A stretch of 64,000 nt of DNA from Zoroaster sp. YZ-2022 (GCA_029582265.1 CM055834.1:3224001-3288000), one strand, 5' to 3'; shown: positions 32,700 to 44,963, numbered from the stretch's first letter. Notes: a model not told the origin generated them from the sequence alone. Numbers and translations: made by a program.

Positions 32700-33340
32700 G
32701 GAGCTTTTTAAACACAATTGTTATATTACAGAGAAACAAATAGCTATCTTGTATTTGTATAAGACAACTATACGTCCCCTAATGGAGTACTGTTGTCACA
32801 TTTAGGCTGGTGCTTCTGCGTGTTACATATCTTTATTAGATGGCGTGCACAAGCTTATTGTTAATTACGGGCTCTTCATTACGGGTTCTTCATTACAGGC
32901 TCTTCATTACTATCACTTTCACACCGTAGGTCTGTTGCCACACTTAGTTTGTTGTACAGATATTATCATGGTAAATGTTCCACAGGTTCATCCAACTTGG
33001 TTCCTCTTGCTAGGGTATCTGAGTGTGAAACTCGGCTTTCCGTCTCTTCTCACCCATAGACTCTAGCTATACCTAGATGTACAACAAAGAGCTACACTAA
33101 TAGCTTCCCCTGTCTCACAAGTACTATGTTCAGTCACAGGGATGCTCGATGTTTCCAGTCTGGGACTACTGGCAATGTGATATTTTTGTCTGACAGGGAT
33201 GTTTATTATTGTTATTCCATTATTAAGTCTACTTCTTGTATTTGTTGTGTCTTTGTTCTAGTCTACTGTATGTACTCTATTTTTGTAGTGCTGTTGTATT
33301 TAATTAAACCAAACAAAATAAACAATTTAACTTAATACCT
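32700..33340 (+). mobile_element. 3' end of a CR1/Jockey-like non-LTR element, decayed
   Basis: Fragments KTTIRPLMEYCCH, then a block ending YLSVKLGFPSLLTHRL and, in another frame, a short C-terminal part resemble the C-terminal region of CR1/Jockey polyproteins. The frames are broken. Confidence 0.5.
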
Positions 33341-33449
33341 AAGTACATTCGCACTATTTTCTAGTTAATAATCACCTTAAATAAATTTAAATTGCCACAT
33401 GTTGTTTTCTTTAATGCATTTGGTAAATAGATTATCAATTAACATATAC

Positions 33450-33575
33450 CTGTGGAACGGGTACCCGGTTTTCTTTAATATGTATGGGATCAATGATCTG
33501 CCACGGGATGAGGATGGCAAAGTCCACCAACAAGAGAACAGCAATAATAACGAAAAGGTAACGGTCCTTGATCAC
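33450..33575 (-). CDS. GABA-B-type receptor exon with transmembrane helix 4
   Basis: 126 bp between CGTCTAG and donor GTATAT. It encodes DRYLFVIIAVLLLVDFAILI followed by PWQIIDP, the TM4 block. No TM5 exon was found further left. Confidence 0.85.
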
Positions 33576-33836
33576 CTAGACGAAACAGAAACAAGAGCAT
33601 ACAGTTGATACAGTTCTTTGAATTTGTTTGAGTTATTACAACAGGACAGTGTTTTGTTTTCCTTACAGTTTTGTCATGAGAGGATATGGAAAATGCATGA
33701 TATTTCTTGTTTGCTTCAACAAAGGAATTGATATTAGTAGTGTGGCCATCTGCTAATTGCAGGGTACATTGTCCACCTCGCTCATGTGTCTTTATAAAAG
33801 TCTTTGCATACAAGTCACGAAATCAGTAATGAGTAC

Positions 33837-33944
33837 CTTCCGTTTGGTCTTGTTTGCTATGACGATATTGTACACCCTCCATATTTTGGTAAACATTCCA
33901 CCGAAAGCCAGAGTAAACGACAGCGAGATAAGCCAGGAACGAAA
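33837..33944 (-). CDS. GABA-B-type receptor exon with transmembrane helix 3
   Basis: 108 bp between CCACAAG and GTACTC, encoding LSFTLAFGGMFTKIWRVYN, the strongly conserved TM3 and second-loop start of GABA-B receptors. Confidence 0.85.
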
Positions 33945-34865
33945 CTTGTGGGGAGAATAAAAAAAAATTAAAAATTAATAAAACCTATTCAGACCAGTGT
34001 AAATATATTACAAATGTAGTAGTGTATTGGTCGGGTGTGTTAGTAGCCAATTGGGAAGAGCGGGGCATAGGTCTTGACGGGTCCTTATCCCTGCCGTCCT
34101 ACCCCCTCCCTAATCGACAAGAAATTGCTGCCACTTGCAGATTGCAAACAAACAACTAATCGTATCCATATATTATGTGCAATAACAAAATTTTCTATTT
34201 TAAAACTAACCTGAAACTAACCTGTCGTGATGCTTTTGAAAAAGCAACGAAAAACTATAAAATGTTTTTGTTTTTATGTAGTACAATTCCCAAACTTGGC
34301 GGAGTGCAACTTTTTGAAATGTTGACATTATTGCTCATGTTTCCTCTAAGAGGAACTCATTTTATATGAAGTCATTTGTCAGGTTCGTGTGCAAACATTA
34401 CACTTATTACAGTCATTCTTTCAAGATAAATTGTTAATTCGTTAATTTGATAATCTGGTAATAACCAAAGGTGTAGCTCATCTAAAAAAATACGTGCATT
34501 ACATGTTGTCTGCTCGGCATTACTTACCCGACAAATCGTCAGTAAGGCGTCTTTAATACCGACCATTGATCCGTCTATTCCTAGCAGCACAACACTCAGG
34601 TATGCTAGCATGATGCCGCATACGATGATATTGGGCCGGATAAATAAAAGTTAGCAATTGCTTATCTAGTAAAAGCTCAAGCAATAGCAATTGCTTAACA
34701 AGTAAAAGCTCAAGGTTAAGCAATTGCTTAAAAATGTATAAATAACCTTCTTCTTTGACTAGCACCTGTTGCTTGGGTGGGTTAGCAATTGCTTATGGGT
34801 ATAACAATGATGGGAGGTCAGTTCCGATTAGCCTAGTGGTTGTATATGAGGCATGTGTTAGCAAC

Positions 34866-35456
34866 ATGGATGCTGCCGAAGAATTGGGGAGTGGTACAAA
34901 TAATGAGCAATCTTTGAACGAACTGTTCGTTAGTATAATCAAAGAGTACCCTGTTCTAATCGAGAAAAGTCAGTTGCCGGGGGTAAAAGACATGAAGGCA
35001 AATGCACTTAAAAAAGCACAAATGTCAATTGCTACCAACACAGGTAAAGCCATGGATGAGAAGCAAATTTTGAAAAAGATAGCAAACATGAAAAGTCAAG
35101 TGAAGAAGAAAACAGATGGAATGCAAACAGGAAATAGGAAGATTGTTTTGGTTCCATGGGAACAAGATCTGTACAACATCTTCAAAGGGGATGAAAACCC
35201 GACTATTACGAAGATGCCATGCGCCATTTCTGCTGGTTTCAAACCAAGTACTTCGACTGCTGCTAGCCACTCCAAATTTTCAAAATTGAACCGAAATAAT
35301 TTCCGGTATCTGGTAGGATTGACTTCATCACGATTTATTATTTCATTGTACACCTTTTCATGTTCCCTTACATGCATAAACTCGGCCATGATGGCAGGAG
35401 TAATGCAACATGCAAGTGTTAGCAAATGCGTAAGCTCCTCATTTAGTATCTTGTAA
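34866..35456 (+). CDS. Myb/SANT-like accessory protein of Harbinger-like element 1 (partial)
   Basis: From ATG 34,866 the first 95 or so codons encode an acidic start and helices (LNELFVSIIKEYPVLIEKSQ, then a KIANMKSQVKKK stretch) of the Myb/SANT-like proteins that accompany Harbinger transposases and help them bind DNA. The second half, beyond about 35,150, is antisense to the transposase fragment and is not expected to be real coding. Confidence 0.45.
   Translation: MDAAEELGSGTNNEQSLNELFVSIIKEYPVLIEKSQLPGVKDMKANALKKAQMSIATNTGKAMDEKQILKKIANMKSQVKKKTDGMQTGNRKIVLVPWEQDLYNIFKGDENPTITKMPCAISAGFKPSTSTAASHSKFSKLNRNNFRYLVGLTSSRFIISLYTFSCSLTCINSAMMAGVMQHASVSKCVSSSFSIL
35096..35425 (-). pseudogene. 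Harbinger-type transposase fragment, element 1
   Basis: EIINRDEVNPTRYRKLFRFN then FENLEWLA matches the N-terminal region of Harbinger transposases, just ahead of the DDE nuclease, which is missing. Related in sequence to the fragment at 35906-36157. Confidence 0.5.
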
Positions 35457-35677
35457 AAATATTAGCAAGTGCTACAAGTCATTAGTAAAAGGTCTGGTTT
35501 ATTTATATGCTTCCAAGCAAGTGCTAATCTCTCTAGTAATTGCTAAAAAATCATAGCAATTGCTTTTGCTAACTACTGGAAGCAATTACTTGCAAGTAAT
35601 TGCTCACTTTTATTAATGAAGATTTTAAAAAAATGACTAGTAAAAGCAATTGCTACTTTTTATTTATCCGGCCCATT

Positions 35678-36318
35678 AGGCCGTATTCATAAAAATAAGT
35701 AATTGCTTTTACTAAAGTAACAACCCCCTTTTACTAACCTTTTACTTAAATGTGTATTCATAGAAATAAGCAATGACTTTCAAGTAAAAGCTACAAATTT
35801 TAAGCATTAGTAATTGCTTTTTACTTATAAGTAAATGCTAGAGAAATTAGCACCTACTTCAATTTGTATTCATAAAAATGACCTTCGACTAGCATTTACT
35901 AGTGATTGTACAAGCACCTAATTTTTGGCTTGCTGTTTAGCCAATACAGACATATCACATTTTCTGCCATGTTTTTACGTCCAAGACCACAACCTAAGGT
36001 GTATAACATCAGGCTTAATCGTGATGAAGTCAACCCTACCACTTACAGAACTTTATTTAGGTTTGACAAAGAAAATGTGGAATGGCTTGCAAACACCTTC
36101 ATACCACCAAATACCGAGACTCGTGGATGGTACTGTAGTACAATAGCAACTACTTGAGAACTTACTAGCCGAGGCAAGTAACAACTGTAATCATTTAGCA
36201 AATGGTTATGAATAAGAATTTTAGCAATTGCTTAGACTAGACCTTTTACTTACCTAGCTGTTGCTTTTACTTATAGCATTTACTAGTAAGTAATTACTTA
36301 TTTTTATGAATACGGCCT
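35678..36318. mobile_element. Harbinger-like DNA transposon 2 (ATT duplication)
   Basis: Terminal inverted repeats AGGCCGTATTCATAAAAATA / TATTTTTATGAATACGGCCT (one arm with small changes) bound 641 bp. ATT flanks it at 35,675-35,677 and 36,319-36,321, so element 1 and element 2 share the middle ATT. Inside are (A)GCAATTGCTT-type motifs and a short transposase fragment. Confidence 0.75.
35906..36157 (+). pseudogene. Harbinger-type transposase fragment, element 2
   Basis: NRDEVNPTTYRTLFRFDKEN then VEWLANTF and a T-E-T-R-G motif match the N-terminal part of Harbinger transposases. No nuclease domain follows. Confidence 0.55.
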
Positions 36319-36587
36319 ATTGTTCACCATTGGACTTGACATTTTTATTTGTCTGTACAAATGAACGAGTAAAACGTGCATTCACATAATATACAAATAA
36401 TAATACACTAAAATTAAAATTACAACAAAAATGTTTAGCCTACTGGGCCCAACAATTTAGCAAGTCTCTCAAATTGTTATAAGAAGCATTAATATAAAGC
36501 ATTTTGGTACAAAACATTATTTTAGTCGTATGGAAATGTATAAAACTTTTTTTTAATGTTTTTTTTTTTAGATTCATTTATACGTAC

Positions 36588-36744
36588 TTATGTTTCCGTT
36601 TCCAGATGTTGAATCCAAGAAACATCACAGCAAGAACAATTCCCAGAGCAGCTAATACAGACATTACAATCATAATGGGAAGGGGCGTGGCTTGAAGGTC
36701 AGAGATGGTCTTTGTGATGTCTGAATCAAAGGGGGGCTTGCCTC
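36588..36744 (-). CDS. GABA-B-type receptor exon with transmembrane helix 1
   Basis: 157 bp between acceptor TTGTAG and donor GTACGT. The GGKPPFDSD start is followed by TM1 (LPIMIVMSVLAALGIVLAVM) and the basic end NIWKRKHK. The two-base phase fits the single base carried by the next exon. Confidence 0.8.
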
Positions 36745-37560
36745 CTACAATATAATCGAAACGTCAGGCCACATACAATGTGAATAAGTGGTGATGACGA
36801 TATACGTAGATTGCGTGAATATATGTTTTATTATAATTATCAATTTGTGTTAACAATAATTACATAATTTTGATATTACATCCCTTGGCAGTTACGCACC
36901 TAGTCCCCATTCAGATGATAATAACAATGATATATAATAACAATTATGTATGCCTAATGTATCATGTTTTAGGAAAAAGTATAAATGCTCACCCCCAAAA
37001 AACAATAATAATGTTTTGAATATAATATAATACACAGACTATTCACACAGTGTCCCACTTGTGTGAGATTATTGATAAAGTTTGCCTTCACTCAAGTGTT
37101 ATTCAGAGGTGTGATTTGACAAAAGCAAAAAAATCCTGGTCTAAGCCCCCCTGATCCTCCTGGATGTTTAATTTTGGAGGATTTACAGACTCTCCACATC
37201 CCCACAGACAAGAAACTAGAGGTTTGGAAACAATACAGGCTACTTCATGCTTTCCTTTGTGGCTGCTTCTCTTATTTCAAGAAAATTTGGAAGTAAATGG
37301 ATTTTTTTTTTTAAATCCTGAGAAATCACAGGCCTGGATATTAAAATCGGTTAAAATCATAGTTGGAGAATAGTTTTGGTTTGGTGACAATTGCTAGACC
37401 ATTAGTTCATCTTAGCAGGGTAACAACGTTTCCGGAGACGAGCACAGCTGGGGTGGTTTCGTGTTTGCATACATTATCACCCCTGTAATCTTTAATATCA
37501 TTTCCTATCAAATACACAATTTTAGGGGTTGGAAATGTTATGATCTTGTTTAATACCTAC

Positions 37561-37650
37561 CACTATAGTACCACAGTCTATCTGTAGGAACATTCCATGT
37601 GATCCTATTTTCAATGTTGAGAAATGTTCCAATGTGAATTTCTTTGCCAC
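37561..37650 (-). CDS. GABA-B-type receptor exon, juxtamembrane
   Basis: 90 bp between acceptor CCCAAG and donor GTAGGT, encoding IGTFLNIENRITWN. It joins the next exon in phase to give GGKPPFDSD. Confidence 0.65.
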
Positions 37651-37739
37651 CTTGGGAATAACAAAATGAAAATCATGATCATAATAATTTTAAAGCACAC
37701 AAAATAAAAAATACGTCACTTTTTCCTGGAGCACTTTAA

Positions 37740-37880
37740 ATTGAGTACCAATACTCTCGACTACTAGGGCAGTCGAGTACGAGTCGAGTCCGAATACTTA
37801 ACCATTTGAATCAGAGTCTGCTAAAGTAGAGTCTAGGTATTTAGAATTTCAAGTCCGAGTACTCAGTTTTGAGTTCGAGT
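37740..37880. repeat. Degenerate GAGTCCGAGTACT-type repeat
   Basis: Several diverged GTCGAGT / GAGTACTC motifs in both orientations inside the receptor intron. This looks like an end of a hAT-type MITE. Confidence 0.4.
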
Positions 37881-38560
37881 ACTTTTACGTGGCATAAAAG
37901 GAGGGGGTCCCGTCAAAAACGGTCGTGTAACTAGGGTCATTTCGCTGTAGAGGGGGCTCTTGTTGTTTTGTTGGTTTTGTTTTGTTTTTTGTTTTTGTTT
38001 GTTTGTTTTCGGTACTGGGGCCAACGATTGTTTTTGGTTTTTAATACAAATTACGAATTCCAGTTACAGCCCCCAAATATTGAGGGGGTTGGCTGGGTGT
38101 TGATGGTCCAGAAGATTTGTGCTCCATTGTGTTGAGAACCACATCCATCATTCATCTGCATGTTGATGTTGCTGTCCTCTTCTGTCAAATTTATTTTTAA
38201 TTAAAGGTGAAAGGGTAAAAGCTTAAATTTAAATAAGTTGAACATTGATGAGTTTACGCCAAAATAAATATAAAAAATTCATACTACATTGTATACTGCA
38301 AAACAAAATGTAAACCTTTCACTGTAAAATTAAATAAAATATTATATAAATTAAGGCGATATGGAGGGGATCATCAGGTCGATCCCTTCTGACAGACTGA
38401 AATGCCAGTGACCGACCACCATATCAACATGAAGAGCAATGTTCATCCAGAATAATAGTTTTATATTTATACTTTCATAAAGTTAGAAATCAGGCCTAAA
38501 TTTAAACATCAGCAGTTGCAATTGTTAAACAACCTTAAAACATTTTTTGTTAAAGCTTAC

Positions 38561-38624
38561 CAACATTTTGTTCTATCAGTAGGTCACCAATCCTGTACCC
38601 AGTCTCATGGAAGCGAACATTGCC
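38561..38624 (-). CDS. GABA-B-type receptor exon, end of ligand-binding domain
   Basis: 64 bp between TTTTCAG and GTAAGC, encoding GNVRFHETGYRIGDLLIEQN, the 'G.V.FD..GDR' block that precedes the first membrane helix. Confidence 0.7.
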
Positions 38625-39442
38625 CTGAAAAATACAACCATCCACATAAGCACAAAATCAGAATTGTGCGCGCAATGAAATATGGGAATTGCGTTTTAAA
38701 AATAAAGTTGTAAACACATTTATATGCACAAAGTCAATAGAGGAGAAAGGTGATCGGCAAGAAGTCTCAACGTGTTATAGCCATTTTTTAAGAATAATCA
38801 TGAAAACGAGGACTTATCAGCTGATTTCTGCACGGCGGTCATTCTATTTTGTTCATCATCATACAGGATTTACATTTACTAGACATCAGCATTTAAAAAA
38901 AAAAAAATGCATTCAAAACAAGCTGTGACCCCTTCCATCGGGGCCGGCAACCTTATTTTAGCCTTTTTAAATTTTAAAAATTTAAAAATTTATTTTTAAG
39001 GAAAACTTGAAGGGGAAACAATTTTGCATTTAAATAACAAATTAAACTCTATGGTCAAACCTAAAATAAATTAAAATAATATTGATTATAAATCAGGGAT
39101 GACGGTCGAGAAATCAGCTGAAAATTCCTCCATTTGCGTGGTTTCCGAAAAAATATTTTCTTAATTATTCTGTTTGTAATTTAATTGATTTCTTAATAAC
39201 TGTTTCCATAATTTTGCTATAATACGTACAAAACCTCTTGCCGATCACTGATTTTGTGCACAAACATGTGCGTATGTTTTCAACGTATTTCCACTTTGAA
39301 CCCAATTGCCATAATTCATTGCGCGGACAATTCCAATTTGGCTTTATAGTAGGTAATGTTTGGGAAAGCGGGTAAATCAGTTTAGTTTAGTTTAAAAATA
39401 TGATCCCTTTTACAGAGAATACTTAATTTTGAATATCCTTAC

Positions 39443-39673
39443 CGACATTCCCACGAACGTCTGATTTAGAATGCTTTTTCCTACTACCCGAGCGTACTCT
39501 TTATCTCCATACCGATAGGAATCTAGTCTTCGTGATAACACACTCTCAGCTTCATCCAACGCCAGAGCCAGTGCCCATACAGCATCATAACCATTAGCAG
39601 TATAGGTTTCATCGTTTACAGTTATGTTATACCCAAGAATGTCTGACATCTCATGACGGAATTCTTCTGGTGT
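39443..39673 (-). CDS. GABA-B-type receptor exon, venus-flytrap domain
   Basis: 231 bp between acceptor TTCGCAG and donor GTAAGG. ANGYDAVWALALALDEAE is the typical 'A.YDAVWA.ALAL' block of class C and natriuretic-type ligand-binding domains. Confidence 0.8.
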
Positions 39674-40437
39674 CTGCGAAATAAAGGTGACAGAAAAGTT
39701 AATTAGATAATAATATCACTACAAATGCTTCAAACCAATGTATCCGTACAATGACAGACAAATGGTGAATGGGTCTTCCCATAGATAGGGAAAACGCCAG
39801 ATAAGAAACTAATGTAACACAGACGTGAAGATCATACAAAGCAACTATGTGTTGTTTTAATCAGATCACTGTGAATTTCCTTTCGCAAATACTTTGAAGT
39901 TAATTATTTCACCAAATTATTGTCAGAAACTTTGCATTGTTTCCTTTCTGCAAGTAAAATAGCAATTATCCGATGAAAAAAGAAAACTACCTAAGGGCAA
40001 TACATCTATAAATAACAACAATGTTTGATTTACTTATTTATTTATTTTTAACAGTAGGTGGGTCTTTTTAATAATATCACTGGACAATAACAACGCTCAG
40101 GGAGAAATGATTGATACGGTACGTAGTTCCTTTTGAAACTATATTCGTCTTTACAAAAGTGCAAATTTATGAATTTAACACCGTAGTTTTTGAAGGGAGA
40201 GTGATAATATTTAAAGCCTATGTCTAGCATTTCGTTTTACCGCTTCTTTGATCCAATAAAATCACATTATTAAAATGACGTATAGATGTACGTGTTCTGT
40301 TCGATATGAAATGTATTGTATGTTTGCATATACATAAGCGTTATCACAATTTGTTGGAAAAAATGATTCATACGATATTATTGATTGAATATGTCAGGAT
40401 CGATATCGACATTAAATGTTGTTCACATTAGTCTCAC

Positions 40438-40629
40438 CTTTCCACATCGGCCAACATCTTTACCCTGACTATAAAAACTGAAGGCAACTGCCAGGTACCC
40501 CTCTGTAGCATTTAAGAGTTCCTCAGCTGTGCAAAGAACTCCATCTTGCTGTACTGACTGCCAACCACCTGTGTATGTTCCCAGTATTATCCATACATAT
40601 TTTCGGCCGTACATTCCTAACCTATATGC
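40438..40629 (-). CDS. GABA-B-type receptor exon, venus-flytrap domain
   Basis: 192 bp between acceptor TTTATAG and donor GTGAGA. It encodes YGRKYVWIILGTYTGGWQSV and then a conserved Cys in the TAEELL segment, matching the region around the second lobe of the ANF_receptor fold. Confidence 0.75.
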
Positions 40630-40929
40630 CTATAAAAGGGAAAAACAATCTCATCTTCAAAATCATAAACATATATACATATATTTCCCAATTATACTAG
40701 TGTTATCACAAAAAATAATGTATGTCTGTATTATGTTTGTACATAAAAACTTAATTGAAAACATAATAGCATACATTTTTTGAGCAACAATTATTGGTAA
40801 ATAGCAAAACGATTACTAACAAGCAATTTGCGTGTTCGCGAAAACATATACAGTAGCAGAACAAACACAGAACAAATTACAACTAGACTGAATAACAATA
40901 ACAAAATCTCATGTAATTAATCCCTGTTA

Positions 40930-41199
40930 TTACCTCCGCCGATGTAAGTCGCGGCGGAGGTTATGTTTTCAACCATGTGTATGTGTGAGAAAGGGTGTGT
41001 TTGTGTGTGTGGATGTACTTTTGTACTTTTGTACAAGAAATCTCAAAACGTTCTCCACAGATTCGGATGAAATTTGCTGAATATGTTGAGTTTGCTACAC
41101 GGACCAATCGGTTAGATTTTGATGAAGATCCGATTTCAGAAAAGCATATTTTTCGGACCATATCTAACGTTTCTAACGTTAACGTTATCGCGAATTAGT
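40930..41199. repeat. Dispersed repeat with CCTCCGCC...GGCGGAGG head
   Basis: A short inverted repeat TACCTCCGCCGATGTAAGTC / GCGGCGGAGGT is followed by a GT-rich run and a stretch (TTCGGATGAAATTTGCTGAA) that looks like a widely dispersed invertebrate repeat. No gene. Confidence 0.4.
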
Positions 41200-41275
41200 G
41201 AGCTAATCGTTGGTGACTCAGCGGGTTAAATGTAAGGCTCTTGCGTCGTTGACCCTTGTTCAAATCCTGGGGATT
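41200..41275 (+). mobile_element. tRNA-derived SINE head
   Basis: TGGTGACTCAGCGGGTTAA resembles an RNA polymerase III A box and GTTCAAATCCTGG a B box, spaced as in a tRNA gene, and a simple-repeat tail follows at once. It is too altered to be a functional tRNA gene. It is the probable seed of the adjacent microsatellite. Confidence 0.55.
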
Positions 41276-42015
<740 letters not shown>

Positions 42016-42929
42016 CAAAATTTATGTACGTGTGCAGAATAATCAAATATGGTAATTGACGACTTCTAGGAATTTGTTTCTCTGAAAAAGCTCTACTTGG
42101 CTGAGGTATGCGCTCTAAGAGTGCTTTTTCTAGTTAATACTATGACACCTTCATATGCAAAATAGTGATAAATCGTGCACTGTACTTGGTTTTGCACGCG
42201 CACTAAATTCACACGCTTTGGCGGGATCTTCTATTTCACGAACAGATAACTTGAACTAGTCTGTGGTGCGGGCTGATTTTGTTTCCATTTTCACTAACTA
42301 AAGGGACAATTTGAACCGTTACCTTGGCAAAAAACACTCTGATCACGAAGTGAACATTGTTTTATTTATCAATTAATAACTCCGTATTTAATCGTCATGC
42401 TGTTGAAAGGTTTTTGAAGTTTAAAAACACAAAAGATACACAAACGGTGAGTTGTTGTAAGTTGTCACTTCGTGAAAACGACGAGACAGTGGCATAGATT
42501 AATTCTTCATCAATCTTTCTGTCCTTTTAAGCCACTTTCACCCCTACCACCGAGTAACATCTTAAAATAATTAAACATTCGGGGGAAACCAATAGAAAAC
42601 ATGTATGATTATTGGGGGAGGGTTTGGGGTGCGGAATTTTTCAATTTTTGTACATAATTACTAATTAAATTACGATAGCACTTGTTAGAAACATTGGCAG
42701 TTTTTAAGAACATTTGGAAACAATGGTACTACCGGGAAATTCTGAGGAGCATGAACATAGGCGTACGAGGCGGGGGGGCAGGGGGGGCACTCGCCCTCCC
42801 AATTCGGGCAAAAACAGTTGATCCATTCGGGCAAAATGAGACAGCCAAAATGAATAAATGTTGCCATTAATATTCGGTCAATTGGTCTGACTACTACTCT
42901 CTGAGTCTATCTCTCTTCTGAGAAATAGA

Positions 42930-44347
42930 CAGTGTTGTAGGTCTCGAGACCGGTCTCGAGACCGGTTTTTCCTGGTCTCGGTCTTGGTCTCGGTCTCGAT
43001 ACCCTGTGGTCTCGGTCTCGATACCCTGTGGTCTCGGTCTTGGTCTCGGTCTCGGTCTCGGACCTCTCTGGTCTCGAAGATTTGACTGGTCTCGTGTCGA
43101 GACCAGCCTTTTTAACCACTTTGCAACACATGAAAATAATCCAATATTCGTTTTTGTTTTTATTTGGTTCCGTTGAAACGTAAAACGATTTCACATTTTG
43201 TTACCAAACTTGCAGTAGATGCCTACTTTCTTTCCTGCCCCATGTGGTGCGATCGTCATCCAACCATCAACCCATGCCCCACGCTTTATTAGGGTTCGAT
43301 AAACTTGGGATCGAGTTGTGAGTGACATGTACTATCTGTTCGAAAGAACGCACGCTGTCGCCGCTGTATTAAGCATTCACATGTGGTCTCGTGTGTGTGT
43401 GTACCAGTACTTCCTGCACATACAGTTGTAAACTTTTTGCGCGATGTTTTGAATTGAAGTAATCAGTATGTCAAGCAACTCATCGGTAATCAAGTTTGGT
43501 TTTAAAGACCACAAAAAATTCACCAACACAAAGGCAGGGAATAAGAAGCATTCAGCAGTGTGCAATTTCTGCACCAAAATAACTCGGATAAGTGAACGAT
43601 CTGGAACAAGTTTGGCATTCACCAGGCACTTGAGTCGGGTGCACAAAGCCAAGTAAGTAAGCCTACATTTATTTTGTAATTGTTGGAAATTGTTATTCAA
43701 ATTTAATGAATAACAGTCACCCACTTTTTTAAAGTAATAAATGCCACAACACGTTTTGTTCCTTCCTGGGTCGGGTTGTCATCAACTAATCTTTGTAAAG
43801 TCATGTTGTTTCCCCTACTGGATCCCATAATCTACATGGGGTGAAAGTCAATCATCAGTCCACATTCATTGTGGTTTTAGATATGTCCTTAGGCTTCTTG
43901 CTATATGCATTGCCCTCCCTTCTGTGAAGATTAAAAATTTGTTGTGCCAGTTCTTGTGATCTTCTTATTCTTAAGTTTTAATTAAAGTTATCATTTGTTA
44001 TTGTTTTTAAAAGGTATGAAGAGTACTTGCAGTCAGGGAAAAGAAACCAGCAAGCAACAGGGCATTACTGGATTCTTGACACCATGTGCAGGAACGTCTT
44101 CCAAGGGCCAGACTGTGCACAGAGATGTTGGGAATGCTGATGTTTTTGAAATGTAACGAAAGTGTTCATTAAAATGGGCCACAAATGATAAAAGATTTCT
44201 TTGTTTGTTAGATGGATGTAAACTTCCGATCAAAGAAATGGCAAAAGTTTTTTTCTTTTCTTGTTTTCATGAGAATAAAAGTGTTCACAAAATCACACAT
44301 AAAGTTTTGTTTGACTCTTTTATTATGTTATTAATTTTATTTATGCA

Positions 44348-44379
<32 letters not shown>

Positions 44380-44474
44380 GCCTTCATGGTCTCGGTCTTG
44401 GTCTCGACGGGTCGGTCTCGGTCTCGGACCTTCCGGTCTCGGTCTCGGACTATCCGGTCTCGACTACAACACTG
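42930..44474. mobile_element. hAT element with CAGTGTTGTAG termini
   Basis: Termini CAGTGTTGTAG...CTACAACACTG and an exact 8-bp duplication GAAATAGA (42,922-42,929 and 44,475-44,482) define a 1,545-bp hAT element. Both subterminal regions are arrays of GGTCTCG. It encodes a BED zinc finger exon, but the catalytic core is missing, so it is an internal-deletion derivative. Confidence 0.85.
43468..43653 (+). CDS. BED zinc-finger exon of the hAT element
   Basis: From ATG 43,468 the exon encodes a BED finger: VCNFCTKITRISERSGTS (C-x2-C), then FTRHLSRVHKAK (H-x4-H). A GTAAGT donor follows at the end. BED fingers let hAT transposases bind their own ends. No downstream exon with the DDE core was found within the element. 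Confidence 0.7.
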
Positions 44475-44963
44475 GAAATAGACAATAGAAAATGTATCAC
44501 ACAACAGGTATAGCTAGCTTGTTTAGAACTGGCCTTGCCAATTTTCCCAGTGCCCTCATTTATCCTCATCCCAGGATACCAGTTTTACTTTTATAGACTA
44601 CGCTCGTACCGTGTTATCTGTACGCTTGTCAGGAGATTATTTTTTTATGGATGCAGAGTAAGTTGAGTAACCCCCTCGAATGCCAACACACTCATTACAC
44701 TGTGACCATAATACGTACACCTGCAGTGCTTCAGCAGACTAACGACTGGCGCGAGAACGATCTTTCACACACGGTCTCAATGTAAACTCGCAATTTCATT
44801 ATCTCTCGACTGATACGTTCGGCTGTATATACAGCTCTTTGTTGACCACAAACTAATGGTATGTTGTTGTTGTTGTTGTTGGGTATGCCGGGTTGCATTG
44901 GGCGGATCAACTTGTGCTCCGCAATAGTTCATATCCTAGGTTGACTGGGTCAGCGCCGTGTGA

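Larger units (their letters stand above)
34633..35674. mobile_element. Harbinger-like DNA transposon 1 (ATT duplication)
   Basis: Terminal inverted repeats GGGCCGGATAAATAAAAG / TTTTTATTTATCCGGCCC bound 1,042 bp. ATT flanks both ends (34,630-34,632 and 35,675-35,677). Subterminal AGCAATTGCTT motifs recur many times inside both ends. It carries a Myb/SANT-like ORF (+) and a transposase fragment (-) in the two-gene divergent style of PIF/Harbinger. Confidence 0.75.
34528..36352 (-). pseudogene. GABA-B-type receptor TM2 exon, split by two Harbinger-like elements
   Basis: The exon begins after TGTACAG (36,353) with IKMSSPMVNN and stops at 36,322, where element 2 starts. It resumes at 34,632 with IVCGIMLAYLSVVLLGIDG and ends at donor GTAAGT (34,527). 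The two halves flank exactly one ATT duplication. SSP.(V/L)NN followed by G.(M/I)L.YLSV.L.G.DG is the signature TM2 block of GABA-B receptors, so the split falls in coding sequence. Confidence 0.8.
33450..40629 (-). pseudogene. GABA-B-type (class C) receptor gene, partial, exon split by transposons
   Basis: Eight or nine minus-strand exons join in phase. Ligand-binding (venus flytrap) parts are at 40438-40629 (RKYVWIILGTYTGGW), 39443-39673 (TANGYDAVWALALALDEAE) and 38561-38624 (VRFHETGYRIGDLLIEQN). A possible exon at about 38055-38181 has an unsure donor. Then come 37561-37650, 36588-36744 (GGKPPFDSD and TM1), 34528-36352 (TM2, split by insertions), 33837-33944 (TM3, LSFTLAFGGMFTKIWRVYN) and 33450-33575 (TM4, DRYLFVIIAVLLLVDFAILI). 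Splice sites obey GT/AG, and codon phases match across the five last junctions. Family knowledge: a seven-helix receptor for GABA or a related amino acid, signalling through Gi/o at the plasma membrane as a dimer. The signal peptide, N-terminal exons and TM5-7 are not seen. The TM2 exon is interrupted by 1.7 kb of transposon, so this copy is probably non-functional or alternatively processed. Confidence 0.8.

Noticed and set aside
38055..38181. Receptor exon with certain borders
   Set aside because: The acceptor (TTGACAG) and the coding start look right, but the donor is unclear; left as a possible exon only.
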